The notes under the pieces: model-generated | The model's input: only the letters and a program-made list of their open reading frames with translations | Database searches by the model: none | Told to the model about the DNA's origin: nothing | Shown: piece by piece, positions 1 through 11,535 of the stretch | Layout of the letters: every line of letters begins with the position of its first letter | Numbering within the stretch: the stretch's first letter is position 1 | Position numbers and translations under genes: made by a program | Assembly: GCF_039555335.1 (NCBI RefSeq) | Contig: NW_027305508.1 | Location: 434,001 to 498,000, forward strand | DNA length: 64,000 nucleotides | Direction: 5' to 3' | From: Amphiura filiformis | Lineage: Eukaryota; Echinodermata; Ophiuroidea; Amphilepidida; Amphiuridae

Positions 1-488
1 TTGATATTTTTCAAATTTTTGATATATAACAGTCCTCGAAGTAAATTATATAAATCTAATGAGATGTTCTTAAAGTGTATGTAGCAGGGACGAAAAGCCG
101 ATGGTCAATTGAAAATTTTGACCTTTCATATTGAAGATATGGATTTTTTTCCCAAAAAGACCTATTTTTTTTTGGTGTTTTGGGAAAAAAAATCCATATC
201 TTCAATACGAAAGGTCAAAATTTTCAATTGATCGTCGACTTTTCATCCCACCTACATACACTTTAAGTATAAATCATCAGATTTATAAAGTTTACTTCAA
301 GTACTGTTAAATATCAAAAATATCAATTTTAATGATTTGCCATAAAATGTGTATTAAATTGCGAATTTCAAAAATGTAAATTATTTGATATCAGAAGGAC
401 ATTCTTCGTATTCAGAATGCAATTCGATATGTCTGATGTGCTCCAATGTCCCACAATAAATACTGTCCAAACGTTCATACCCCAGCCC
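1..488. repeat. TTAA-flanked foldback element, truncated by the window start
   Basis: The sequence is near-palindromic around about position 170: the arms reading GACCTTTC...GATATGGA and TCCATATCTTCAATACG face each other. It ends at a TTAA (489-492) with terminal bases CCAGCCC. A complete copy in the opposite orientation lies at 59107-59760, which defines the family and shows that the start of this copy is missing. TTAA flanks are typical of piggyBac-type insertion; assignment to that group is an inference from the flanks only. Confidence 0.8.
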
Positions 489-492
489 TTAA

Positions 493-1283
493 GCCATATT
501 GTGTTTTATAATTTTACAAGCATCATGCAGGCTCCACACTTTAAAAAGATTTTATTCCACCATGTTCCCTGTGTGTGCAATCTTGCAGTATAGATAAATT
601 GCATACTGGCCCAGGTCAGTGGATATTAGGGCTTATTGGGTCATTCTGTATCATCCAATGGGTTACACATGATACCACCACCCCCTTCAAATTGGCTCAA
701 ATTTGAATTTAGCCTGCAAAAGCTAAAAAGATATTACAGCCCATACTAAAGCTGATAGGCATGGAAGATTGAAATTGAAATTTGAAGTCACTGGCCCCAT
801 TCAAGGAGCATTATGTTGATAAACCATATTTGTGTACATCCATATATCAAAATGATGCACTTGTCGGCTGCTACATGTGTCTCATTTCACATAATAGCTA
901 AGAATGAATACCAAACCCATCTCCGAAGTGGAGGTCACAGCCGACAAGTGCATCGTTTTGATGGATGTACACATTTGTGCAAAAATGGAGGATTCTCAAG
1001 TCACTGTATTATTTATTTTATCAAGTTATATGAAACCAACAGCTTTGTAATTTAAATCACAGTACTTACATGTTCTGCCAGCTTTTTTCAAATCCCTGCT
1101 TTGTTGTGATGTACAAGATCTCTTTCTCAACAGCCCAAGTTTCCTACATGTATAAATTTTAAAACAACATTTATAAGATCTGAGACATTAAAAAATTCAC
1201 ACATTCATCAGTCAAAATACATGTGCACAGCTTTTTTTTAGAAAAGTGGGAGATGATGCTGTGGATCATTTATGCAGGTTTTA
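493..1283. other. Non-coding stretch with a small inverted repeat
   Basis: I see no gene. An inverted repeat at about 828-978 has roughly 40-bp arms that share TGTGTACATCCAT and GCACTTGTCGGCTG and their complements. A short fragment (1239-1268) matches the end of the foldback family whose full copy is at 4025-4873. Confidence 0.6.
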
Positions 1284-1291
1284 TTTCAAAC

Positions 1292-3685
1292 CGGGGTACT
1301 CAAGTTTGGTTTTGGTAGGGACGTGCCGCTGAGAATTTGAAAGTGGACCCATAAATATACCAATTTTTCAAGAAATTTGGACCCATTGATATACCAAAAG
1401 TCAAAATTTCCGGCCGAATTTAACCCAAATTGTCCTAGTTTTTACAAATTTTGGGAAAATTTTGAAAATTTTAGCTAAATTAACGAAAAATTGGGCTATT
1501 TTCCGAAAAAATTGAGAAAATTTTGAAAAAAGGACCCATTCATATATGGCCCATTTCACGGTTAGGCGCCACTTTTGGTGAAAAAAACTTGAAATTTTCA
1601 AAATGGATTAAATTTCATTTAATTGGGGTTTTCTTTTCCACATAAGACCAGATTTTCATAAAAATATCATTTCCCAGCTTAAATCTCTCTACTTCTTGAA
1701 GAAAATTATAATTTATTATCACATGTTATGTAATTTTTTAACAAATTTGATAAATATTGAGTAGTGAATATTTATACTTTTACTGTCCAATACAATATAT
1801 AATAGATATTTAAAATAAACAAGGATGTCATAGGCTCTCTTCTGACCAAATTTGGGCAAATTTTGTTGTGTAATGACAAATTTATGGCCACTTACATGTA
1901 ATTTTTGTGGTAAAAAGGGAAATTGACATGAAAAGGTTTACTCAACAATTTTAATAATCAATGAATGACTCTGATATTTCACAGCTTTGATGGTCATAAT
2001 ATGGGTAATGTTCACAAATAATATCAGCCAGTTTGAAAGCACAGGTCAAATTCAAGATTCTTATGTTTGTGCAATTTTGGATGTGACTGATGTCAATGTG
2101 AACGGAAACCACACACTGTAAAGTAGAGTATGTTTTAGAAAATAATGATTCAAAGAGTTTTCACACACTCAGTAAATTAAATGGGATATATTGAAACATA
2201 TCAACCTGTGTTAGTGTTCATTTTAAAACATTGTTTACAATTTATAGAGGTGGATGTGACATTTTTAATTGTGAACAGAATATTTCATTATTATAAACAG
2301 TTTGCTTGTCAAAATATAAGCTTTAAAGCACTTCTAACACATATATTTTGATAGATTCTATTGAATTGAGCAATGCTAAAATGTTTTTCCTGACCCTTTA
2401 TATTTTTGCCAAGCAAAATGTTTATAATACTGAAATATTCCGTTCACAATTGAAAATGTCACATCCGCTTCTGTAAATTGTATACAAAACTGTCCCCTAA
2501 AAGACAACAACAAAGCCATGAAATAATCATATGTGACATGTATGAAATAATAAACCTATTTTAGAAAGTCAAATATCATGTTGTTTAAGTATTTTGGCCT
2601 AAAAACTACTAATTTTGAGGATGTGACATGTGAACGGAAATTGAAGCTTTTTGAATCTCCTGTCACAATTTAAGAAGGCATACTGAATTAAAAACTTATT
2701 GTGCCTTTTGATCCCCCACAAACCTGTAATGAAATAACTTCAAACTGGCATCCTAGTCCCATTCCTGTCTTAGTTCTTTGAAGAAACTATTTTGGATGTG
2801 ACAGGTACCATGGATGTGACACATGTGAGCGGAAACTTTGAAATGACATCTGCAAGCTAAGTTGATGAAGGAGTTTTCATTAAATGGTGTCATTAGATAG
2901 CTCATAGCAGGAGATTTTTAAAAATCAAGGAGAACAAATTCTGCCACTTATTTGTTAATAAATTATACTATTTGGAAAATTAATCGGATGTGACAAAATT
3001 GTGAGCGGAATTTGTTGGCAAAAATTCAAAATATCGCTGTATCTACGTATTAAGAGCAACAAGTGTAATTTGTTCAACAAATAGTAACAAGACTCTGAAC
3101 TTTACTAAAACACACTAGTTTGCCATTCATGTAAAGTATTAGTCGATCTATTCCACATTGAATAAGGTACATAGATGTGAACGGAAAATGTCACATCCGA
3201 ATTCAGAAATTTAAATGGTTCTCATGCTAGTTTAACTGACAACTACTACTTTGTTGATGTATGGCTGTATAGTGCAACTTGTTCATTACATAAAAACAAC
3301 AAAAGCAGCTGGTAGGCTCAACATAGTTAAAAGTGGCAGCATTGGAAAATAAATGTCTGTTTTCAGGTTGCTAGTAAAATGTGGTTTTTGACCACTTCTG
3401 ACCCCTGTGCGCCCTGAAAGATAAAAGCAGAAAGGCCGATTAAGCTAGTGGAGGTAGGCTATACAGAGACAATGAAAAATCACCAACAGTCAATTCTGTA
3501 ACCCCATTATTTTTTTACACACCAGGCCAGATACGTTGAAAATCAAAAAGTGGCGCCTAACCGTGAAATGGGCCACATACCAAAATAGGCTTTGAAAAAG
3601 GGGTCATTGATATACCAAGAGGCTGAAAATGCTACCCATATTTGCGGCACGTCCCCGTATGGTCATTTGTACTGAGAACCCCCGG
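1292..3685. mobile_element. Foldback DNA element A, 2.4 kb, with 8-bp target duplication and internal motif array
   Basis: The element is flanked by direct 8-bp copies of TTTCAAAC (1284-1291 and 3686-3693). Its ends are inverted: CGGGGTACTC at the left and GAGAACCCCCGG at the right. The arms share GGACGTGCCGC / GCGGCACGTCCCC and GGCGCCACTTTT / AAAAGTGGCGCC. The roughly 1.9-kb interior has no long open frame, but repeats a two-part motif (GGATGTGACA, then TGTGARCGGAA) at 2079, 2250, 2439 (inverted), 2617, 2791, 2983 and 3172. An 8-bp target duplication is usual for hAT or P-type transposons, but the terminal bases are not the usual hAT ones, so the superfamily is left open. Confidence 0.8.
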
Positions 3686-4024
3686 TTTCAAACTCAAATA
3701 GTGACCAGCAGGTCAAATTGTTAGAATTTATATTATCACACCTTTGAAACAGACATAATGCAATTTGTAGGCAGCAGTTTAAATCAGCTCGCCAATATTG
3801 CAACATTGAAACAAAAAACTTCAAACATTCCAACCCCACCCATCCCCCCGTCGGCAATGAGGATAAAGTGTCTTGCCAAGGACACAACATGTTGACAAGT
3901 GCTATATAATGGATTATGAGTCAGGCGCCTTATCCACTCCAAGGACAAACCTAGCTTATTGAAGGAGTGAATGAACTCAAGACTCAAGACTCAGCCACAC
4001 TGCCCACGCATGCTCCTCAACAAA

Positions 4025-4873
4025 GGGCATTTCATGATCCACAGCATCATCCCCCCACTTTTCTCAAAAAAAAGGTTGAGATTTTTGTATCACAAACCCC
4101 CGGCTACATAATGTTTATACATATGTACAAAACAAAAATTCTTGCAGATTAATTTGTATAGCCAAAATATTGTGAAATTACGTTCTGGTCCCGGTTCTGG
4201 TACACCAGAACGAAATTACAATGTTTCACATATCTATTTAAGACTGGCCCACTTTTAGACGTAACAAGCTTGTAGTTGGTGTAATACACAGTCATAATGC
4301 ATAAATTTACTCACAAACACAAAATTGGAATCAACTGTTTTTTTTTGGGAATATCAGCTTTTTTGTGGATATCTACCTGCCAGTCATAAAAAGAGGATGC
4401 TAATAATTATATTTTGCAGTACCGTAAAGCTTTAACGAGCGCATATTTTATGTGTACATCGCCTCCTTGTCATGCAGCACCCTGTGCTGTGTTGGACATC
4501 CTATTGAAGATTACACAGTCACAGTATAATGCCAGGTGAATTCAAATTTGCCATCAAACTGCATCATTTTATATATCAAATTAAAGCCCTTGAGTAAAGA
4601 AAGCCAAAACTAAAAACCTTTTTGTCATAGCACTTTCCGTAGCAAAGTTACATCTTGTCAAAGATTGACTTTCATCAAAAAGATTGAGTCAGTCGTGAGC
4701 ACGGTCGCTAATGAGCTCAATTTCACGATATCTTTGCAAAACGAATTAATCTGCAAGAAATATTTTGTACATAAACATTATGTATAGCCAGAGGTTTCCA
4801 GTGATCAATATAAAAATCTCAACTTTTTTTTGAGAAAAGTGGGGGGATGAGGCTGTGGATCACGAAATGCCCC
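4025..4873. mobile_element. Foldback MITE-like element B
   Basis: The terminal inverted repeats are long: GGGCATTTCATGATCCACAG at the left and CTGTGGATCACGAAATGCCC at the right, continuing into the complementary AAAAGTGGGGGGATGA tract. A central palindrome contains CTGGT(A/C)CACCAGAACGAAATT. Partial copies occur at 24660-24856 and 48212-48525, and short end fragments at 1239, 20107 and about 44380. No coding capacity is visible. Confidence 0.8.
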
Positions 4874-5059
4874 TTAATAATATATAGCAAATGTGTTTTT
4901 AAACTAAGTTCTAAGCTAAAGTTTGCCTGGCATATATAACACAGTTAGCTAACGTCAACGAGTCCGCTAATACTTAATAAACGCACTTCTCAAGTTCTGA
5001 TTTAATGACTGGCTGCTGAGCCTGAGGTGACCTGCTGTTGCCGAATTGGTGAGTGGAAA

Positions 5060-5212
5060 TTTTAAGCTGGTTTCATACTACCCTGCCGCTTGCCGCTGAG
5101 CGGTGTGACGCACACGCATTGCATGCAGACAAATGGACACAATTATAATAAAAAGGCTTGTCATTGGTTGAAACGCCCTGCCGCTTGCCGCAGCGGCAAG
5201 CGGCAGGAAAGT
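5060..5212. repeat. Short foldback repeat rich in CTGCCGCTTGCCGC
   Basis: The left arm reads GCTGGTTTCATACTACCCTG followed by CCGCTTGCCGC. The right arm is its complement and ends GGCAAGCGGCAGGAAAGTATG. A second copy with better ends lies at 53322-53608. The repeat is GC-rich against its AT-rich surroundings. Confidence 0.7.
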
Positions 5213-5467
5213 ATGACATAGTCACTAACTATAGAAGCCATTTTCCGAGGGGGAAAAGACACAAAATATGTGTCGTATGACCTATGACCCTGATAAACAA
5301 CACGAATTACTCCATGTGGAAGTTGTTGAGATTGCTTGTGAGTTTTGTTAATGAAATTCCTATTTTGTAACAACATGTAACACACCAAAACATAAAGATC
5401 GACTATCTAATGACTTCATATTCTACAATGATCCTAAATTTACCATTATCTGCGGAATCCTTTCTGT

Positions 5468-5833
5468 TCAAAGATCAATTTGTAGTTTCATATTTTTGCC
5501 GTGATCGCACTGTTCGGTGAAGCTGCCAAATAATTCAACACTGATGGTCATGTGATGACCTTCTTCAATCCGGTCTCTGTGGACCCTACCACTTCTTAAT
5601 AGGTATGCTACATGCTTTTGCGGCAATGGGGGCTGGCTGCGATTTTCTAACAGATCTTTTATGTCACCTTTGATTGAGTTATTTTCCAGGGTACTGAAAT
5701 TTAAAACGAAATGGGCCTGGGGTACCGAGGAACTATTAAACTTACATGTTGGCCTATTATAGGGGTATATAAGGGCCGCAAGTAGGGCATCCGTGGTAAA
5801 TTCTGAATTGGTGCTACCAAGGGCACTATACAC
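5468..5833 (-). CDS. Possible coding fragment, unrecognised (121 codons)
   Basis: An uninterrupted minus-strand frame of 121 codons with mixed, non-repetitive composition, including a SRVHRDRIEEGHH-like charged stretch in its second half. I recognise no family. It lies between transposable elements, with no adjoining exon that I can identify. It could be a terminal exon, an old transposon-encoded fragment, or chance. It is listed because it is the least repetitive long frame in the first 15 kb. Confidence 0.2.
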   Translation of the reverse strand: MYSALGSTNSEFTTDALLAALIYPYNRPTCKFNSSSVPQAHFVLNFSTLENNSIKGDIKDLLENRSQPPLPQKHVAYLLRSGRVHRDRIEEGHHMTISVELFGSFTEQCDHGKNMKLQIDL

Positions 5834-6299
5834 AAAATAATGATGGTCCTACCTTCAAACATCCCTTTTTTACAACTCGATGCACTGACAGTCTTGAACG
5901 TTACCGAGCGCTGAGTGCCATTGTGGGGTTCATTTTAATAATTTCAGCCCTAACTTGCTTATAGGCCTACTTCACATTTCTGGGTTTTTTTCTTTTTTTT
6001 TTTGAAGGGATTTAAATGAAAAATAACAAAACTGAACAAGTTTATTTCGCTGCTCTGAAACCTTTATTCCGTATTTCCGTACGTCATTTGAGCAGCTGCA
6101 GGCTTTGCCGTTTGGGGAAAGCGATTGCTGGCCAATACTAAAAGCTGAGGAGAGATATTTATTGGTGGTCTACCTTAATTGGTGTAACAATAATTACAAC
6201 ATTAGAGTACAGTAAAAGTACTCTCCTAGTGCTCCGCCCGGGGTGCTCCGCTCCTGTAGCACTCAAGGAGACCGATTAAAAGGTCACTGTAAATTTCAA

Positions 6300-6437
6300 A
6301 CGGCAACAGTTCGGACCCATTTATACCAAAATAGGCTTTGAAAAAGGGGTCATTGATATACCAAAAGGCTGAAAATGCTACCCATATTTGCGCCACGTCC
6401 CCGTATGGCATTTGTACTGAGAACCCCCGGTGTCAAA
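6300..6437. repeat. Truncated right end of foldback element A
   Basis: The segment closely repeats 3579-3685. It shares AAATAGGCTTTGAAAAAGGG, the GATATACCAA and CACGTCCCCGTATGG blocks, and the end GAGAACCCCCGG. Only the right end is present. Confidence 0.75.
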
Positions 6438-7795
6438 TATTTCGGATCCCAATTTGCAAACCTGACAATATTCTAGATATTTATATAGCCTACATCTTGC
6501 GAGCAGGAAAATCTGTATAAATTGGGATCACCCTACGCCGCTGGGTGATTTGTCAATCAAGTAATTAACTCCCCTACAGACGAGTGGAAGTGTAATATCA
6601 TGAATCGGCGTATGATTATACAGAAAAGGTGTGACCTCGCCCTCCATTGCGCGATAAACATGGGCGACTGCATGAGTGAACAATTCAAGGCGTGCTCACC
6701 GATTTCATACCTAAAATGTGTAAGAAATAATCATCTGATTTCAATATGGAATCAACAAGAAGAAACCGTAATCACCTCATATACGACTAGAGACAATTTC
6801 AGTACAATAGTAAGTGTGCGTAATTGCTAACGAAGATGAATTAAAAACCGGTAACCAACACGTTAAGGATGCACCTCCGTGTACATTACATAACCACTCA
6901 GTCTCTCCTGATAGTCATATAACGACCAAATGATAAATGACGACTATCATGGAAGACTGAGTTCCGCAGTCTAAGTATGACAGGCGCTTAAGCCATACAC
7001 ATTGTTAGCTCTGACTTTGCAACTGCACAGTAGTACACACTACTGCAAAATAAATATAATCATATAAATATTATACTCAATATAGATCACGAACATGGCG
7101 AAAAGTTAAGCTTACCTGGCAAGCTCTTTTGTTGATTTCATTGCTGCCATTTAATGATGATATCTAATATCATATCATATAACACTAATAAGCTGTTAGT
7201 TTTATAATTATTTTTTTCTATACAGGAGAACACTCTTATCGTGTTTCATTTGTCAAGCTTCGATTTTGTTAAGCTTAATTTTTTTTTAAAACGACCGGTG
7301 ATTTTCAATCTAGAAACCCAATGTTTTTTCGAATCGACTAATTAATATTCAATTTGGATTTTTGTTACTGTATTTTTGATGCATATCGATGCCTTTATCT
7401 ACTTTAATAATTAATTGTGGCAATATAGTTTTTTTTAAATGATAATTTTAATGAAAAGAACACAAAATATTACAATAATTTTTGTTCCAAGTTAGAAACA
7501 CCACTCGGGTCAAAGGTCGCATTAAACTTCTCGGATGCAGCATGGAAGCTTAAAATTTCTACACATCGTCATCGTGTTTCTTTACATTGTAAGTTTAAGC
7601 TGAGACTAGTCTCAGGTTTAAGTACATGAAGTACAGGAATCAATACGTCGATTTTTTATATGGGTGGATAAAATTCAACTCGACAAAAAATTCTAGGCAT
7701 AACTTAAACTTGTCTATCTAGTCTAAATCATAGTAAATAATGATGACTGATGTAAATGTTTTTAAAGTTGTTTTCTTTAAACTTCCGTGGTCGTT
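6438..7795. other. Non-coding stretch
   Basis: I see no supported gene. The frame at 6600-6830 is short and unrecognised. The sequence AAAGTTGTTTTCTTTAAACT near 7765 reappears inverted near 10885-10912. This suggests that an outer inverted repeat once enclosed element C and the CpG-rich segment next to it. Confidence 0.5.
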
Positions 7796-8226
7796 AGGGT
7801 GCATCTCTTGCCCCTCATGTTACCCAAATTTCTTGTCCCTAGTCTCAAAATGTTCCATTGGTCAAAATATTACCCCATACCAAATTTAAAATTATTCCGA
7901 AGTCGTTTAGGGGGGCCGCCGTGACGTTGAAATTGTTGGTCAATGGCCATACCATATGCATAAAGCAGCTATTTTGTTTTGCATGGTTAACATTAGAAAT
8001 TACTGCTGCCTTATGTATTTTGTTCATGTAGTCAGGACTATTAATGAATCAAGATGTTAAAATAGTCCAACTCAAAAAAATAAATCATAAGGGAGCTATC
8101 TACAGAGGTCAAGTTTATGTAAACATAAATGGCTGCCCTTTGCTGTATTTACTGTGTAATTGTGAATTTGCTTCGATATACATATCTTTACTGTTTTCGT
8201 GCCAACTTTGACCTATTAGGCTGATA

Positions 8227-8901
8227 CTACTACAGAAGAGTGATCGCACACTTGCAAGTTGTACAATTTCTAGACCTTGCTCAATTTGATGAGACAGTAC
8301 AGCATCATGTTAAATCTGTTTAAAAAAAGAATGGAAGGCTAAGGTCCTTCAAATCTTCAGACCGCAGCTCTCAGCAGAGATGATTTTCTTGAAGTTGTGA
8401 ATTGCATTAGTGAGCAAACTCAGAAGTTAAGTTTAAGATTCCAGAGCATTGTAGATGCTAGGCCAGATGAATGGCAAAACTTTTGTTCCCAAAATCTGCT
8501 TGAACTTGAATTGAGGTTCCAATCCAAGAACTACATGTACCTCATGGAAATATTCATAGGCCTATACAAAGGTTAGTATGTGAATCATATAATTTCAAAA
8601 AGTGCCAGTTAAATCATATTACATAAAAGAAAGTTCCAATGTAAAACCAAACAAAATGGTAGGCCTACACTTTGCAGTTGCATTCTCCAGTGACATTTGA
8701 CTAAGTACCAACACAGGAGAAGCACTAGCTTAAACGGCAACAACAAAGACAATGTATAAAGCTGAATAAGGTAAATGATCATGCCAGTACCAGTCGGAGA
8801 TACCCAAATCAAGATTTGAAGAACCTCAGTCCTGTGTGTGTTGTCTCATCAAATTCAGCAAGGTCTAGATGCAAGTGTGTGATCACTATAGTCTGTAGTA
8901 G
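8227..8901. mobile_element. TA-flanked 675-bp element D nested in element C
   Basis: It sits between TA dinucleotides (8225-8226 and 8902-8903). The terminal inverted repeats begin CTACTACAGA and share GATCRCACACTTGCA and TAGACCTTGCT(C/G)AATTTGATGAG. The precise interruption of element C's left arm shows that it inserted later. TA duplication is typical of Tc1/mariner-like transposons. It encloses an exon-like open frame (8343-8573). Confidence 0.75.
8343..8573 (+). CDS. Exon-like open frame inside element D, unrecognised
   Basis: The frame is open from just after a TAA at 8340 to a TAG at 8574. It lacks an early ATG but looks coding. The residues are mixed and include SRDDFLEVVNCISEQTQKLS, then FQSIVDARPDEWQNFC, and end in MEIFIGLYK. 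A plausible acceptor (ATCTTCAG, ending at 8360) and donor (AAAG then GTTAGT, at 8572) would make a 211-base exon, 8361-8571. I do not recognise the protein. It may be a remnant of the element's own gene or a captured host exon; neither is shown. Confidence 0.35.
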
Positions 8902-10700
8902 TAACTGGCTCATTCTTGTATTATGGGGTCCAATGGTGTCCGGTTATGACCGACACATAATTAGCCCTGAATTTTGAAAACTGTAACAGGTATTTGGCCT
9001 ATTTGTAATTTTTTATACAAAACAAGTGGGGTATTACTAAAAACTTTCAAAAAAGAAATTGTTAACAGCTATTTTTAATTTTTATTACATGTAAGGTCTT
9101 GAAAATCATGGACACCACTTGTGACAAAAAAGATCATCTACATCTGGTTGCCTGTTAGTTTCATTTATATATGACCATTGCTTATTTTTTTTGGTCTTAT
9201 TGAGTGAATAGGATGTATACTAAAATTGTATTATGAAAGAAATGTTAGCGACAAAACATCTGTTAACAAAGACAGCGCTTACATAAAAGTACATATTTTG
9301 GTGTCCGCGTTATGCTTGCGACGTTATGACCGACATGTAAAAATGCAAAATGTGCTATATTTTTTGAAAATGGGGTAATTTGTAAACAACAAATACTTCA
9401 AATGATATATTATGACATGTTTAAATATATGACTGACAAATGGAAATTGCAAAATAAGTTGAATTAAAGTTAAAGCTGGATATTGTACGACAAACTGGAC
9501 ACGAGTTATGACCGACACATGAAAATGAATAATATGTCATAATTTTTAAAAATTGGGTATCTGATAAACAATGAATACTTAAAACAACAGTGTGATATGT
9601 TTAGATAAATTTGCAGGTCAAATACACTTTTCAAAGTATGACATAATTACAGATAGCTTGTTATTGTCAGTCATAACTGGACACCAAATATTTTGGTGTC
9701 CAGTTATGCTCGACACCACTGGGCACCTTAAATTCTCTCATGTGCACAAAATTGATGTTATAGAAAGTCATCCACTTATCTATTATGCCACACTTGTGCT
9801 GGCCCCACATAAAAATGGCAACTTTTAATCTAAACTGACAGAAATTGTACAAAACAGGCCCAATAATTAACTTTTGGGTCAATTTTTGACCATGTATTTT
9901 GACCAAAATGCAAATATGCTGTTTTGAAGGTTACAGCAACTTCTTATAATGTTATTTTATTTTTACATTATAAAAGCTCCTAAACCACATTTAACTTGCA
10001 ACTTTTTAGCCATTTTGGCATTTATATTTTTTGTTTAGCAGGGGTTAAAACATGTTTGGTGTCCGGTTATGCGCGACATTTTAGAGTGATTTCTCCACAG
10101 TTATGTGCTTCATTACAGATTTCTGGGCAATCATCGCTGAAAATATTTTGCAGATTTTGAAAGAGTATATAATTCCACTCAATTTAAGCTAACTTTTGAC
10201 ATTAATATTCAATTTTGAAAATTTGACTGTATGTCACACCATTGGACCCCATAATACAAGAATGAGCCAACTATCAGCATAACGGTTCAAAGTTGGCATG
10301 GAAACAGGAAAGTTATGAATATTTAAATAATTTCACAATTACACAGTAAAGACAGCAAAGGGCAGCCATTTATGTTTACATAAACTTGGTCCTTGTAGAT
10401 AGCTCCCTTTTGTTAAATTTTGGGACATGAGCTTTTTTAACATCTTGAATCATAATAGTCCTAACTACATGGGCAAAATACATAAGGCAGCAGTAATTTC
10501 TAATGTTAATCATGCAAAACAAAATAGCTGCCTTATGCATATGGTATAGCAATTGACCAACAATTTCAACGTCACGGAGGCCCCCCTAAACGAATTCGGA
10601 ATAATTTTAAATTTGGTATGGGGTAATATTTTGACCAATGGAACATTTTGAGACTAGGGACAAGAAATTTGTGTAACATGAGGGGCAAGAGATGCACCCT

Positions 10701-11300
10701 AGTGGTCGTGCCTGTGCGTATCGCGTACACGAGCGTAAACACAAAAGCAATAAACAATCACGCTGATTGGCTGATCAATGCACTTGACAACAAGCCGGCT
10801 GACCCATTGGTCTTCGGCGCGGCGCGTAGTAGGCGACCTTGTCACTTCTATGCGATCGCAATTCACCAGCGCGTACCCGGACCACGGAAGTTTAAAGAAA
10901 ACAACTTTAATGTAATGTAAGCTTTAGCCTTACTCACTCACGTCACAAGACATGACATGCTCACAGTCACAATACATGCTCATGCAGTCACACGTACTGT
11001 ACCGTACTAAGAAGTATAATCAAATGCAGTTATGCAGGAAACCTTTGACGAGCGCGACTACCGCGATGTTGCAAACTCAGACTAGAGCTAAACAACGCGT
11101 ACGGCGCACAGTTCATTCATAAATTTCCACTCTGACTCGGCAACAGCAGATTGCCTCAGCATTCTCTGACTTGGTTGGGCTGACGTCACAAAGGGGAAAC
11201 AGCCTTGTAACACCAGTGTGCGCATGTGAAGTTCCCCTTTCTCGAGCTGGTTACTATGTGTGTGCTTGTGCTAAAAGCCAAAGGGGACAATGTTCCCGGA
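10701..11300. promoter_or_regulatory. CpG-rich segment, possible promoter or regulatory region
   Basis: CpG dinucleotides are much denser here than in the flanking AT-rich DNA (10705-10890 and 11045-11110). A perfect cAMP-response-type octamer TGACGTCA lies at 11181-11188. Part of the segment (about 11125-11165) is an inverted copy of sequence near 5015-5055, so some of it is repeat-derived. No transcript start can be assigned from sequence alone. Confidence 0.3.
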
Positions 11301-11535
11301 TGTCCGACCGAGTGAATATTAGGGCTGGTATCGGCAAGCATTTTCATTGTCGACATTCGATAAAAATTTAAAAGCCGACGTCGACAATTGTTGACAATCA
11401 GGCCTAATTAATGTTTCAAAAAATCGCCCCATGGCAAATTGCAACGATCAAGGTTCAAAATTCGGCAACCTACTACAGAGTACACATCTACAGTCAACAC
11501 GCTGCAGCCTGCAGGGACTATGAAAACGATACATG

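Larger units (their letters stand above)
7796..10700. mobile_element. Large foldback element C, 2.9 kb, with internal motif array and a nested insertion
   Basis: The left arm (7796-8226 plus 8904-8940) and right arm (10241-10700) are inverted copies. Shared blocks include AGGGTGCATCTCTTGCCCCT, GTGACGTTGAAATTGTTGGT, ATAAATGGCTGCCCTTTGCT and TTCTTGTATTATGGGGTCCA. A TA-flanked element (8227-8901) interrupts the left arm. The loop (8941-10240) carries repeated GTCCGGTTATGACCGACA-type motifs at about 8935, 9300, 9497, 9667-9719 (an inverted pair) and 10058. No transposase frame is seen. Confidence 0.75.

Noticed and set aside
11171-11371. Short plus-strand gene with Cys-rich product near the CpG-rich region
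   Set aside because: It is only 66 codons, contains a repeated AAAGGGGA-type sequence, and has no recognised domain.
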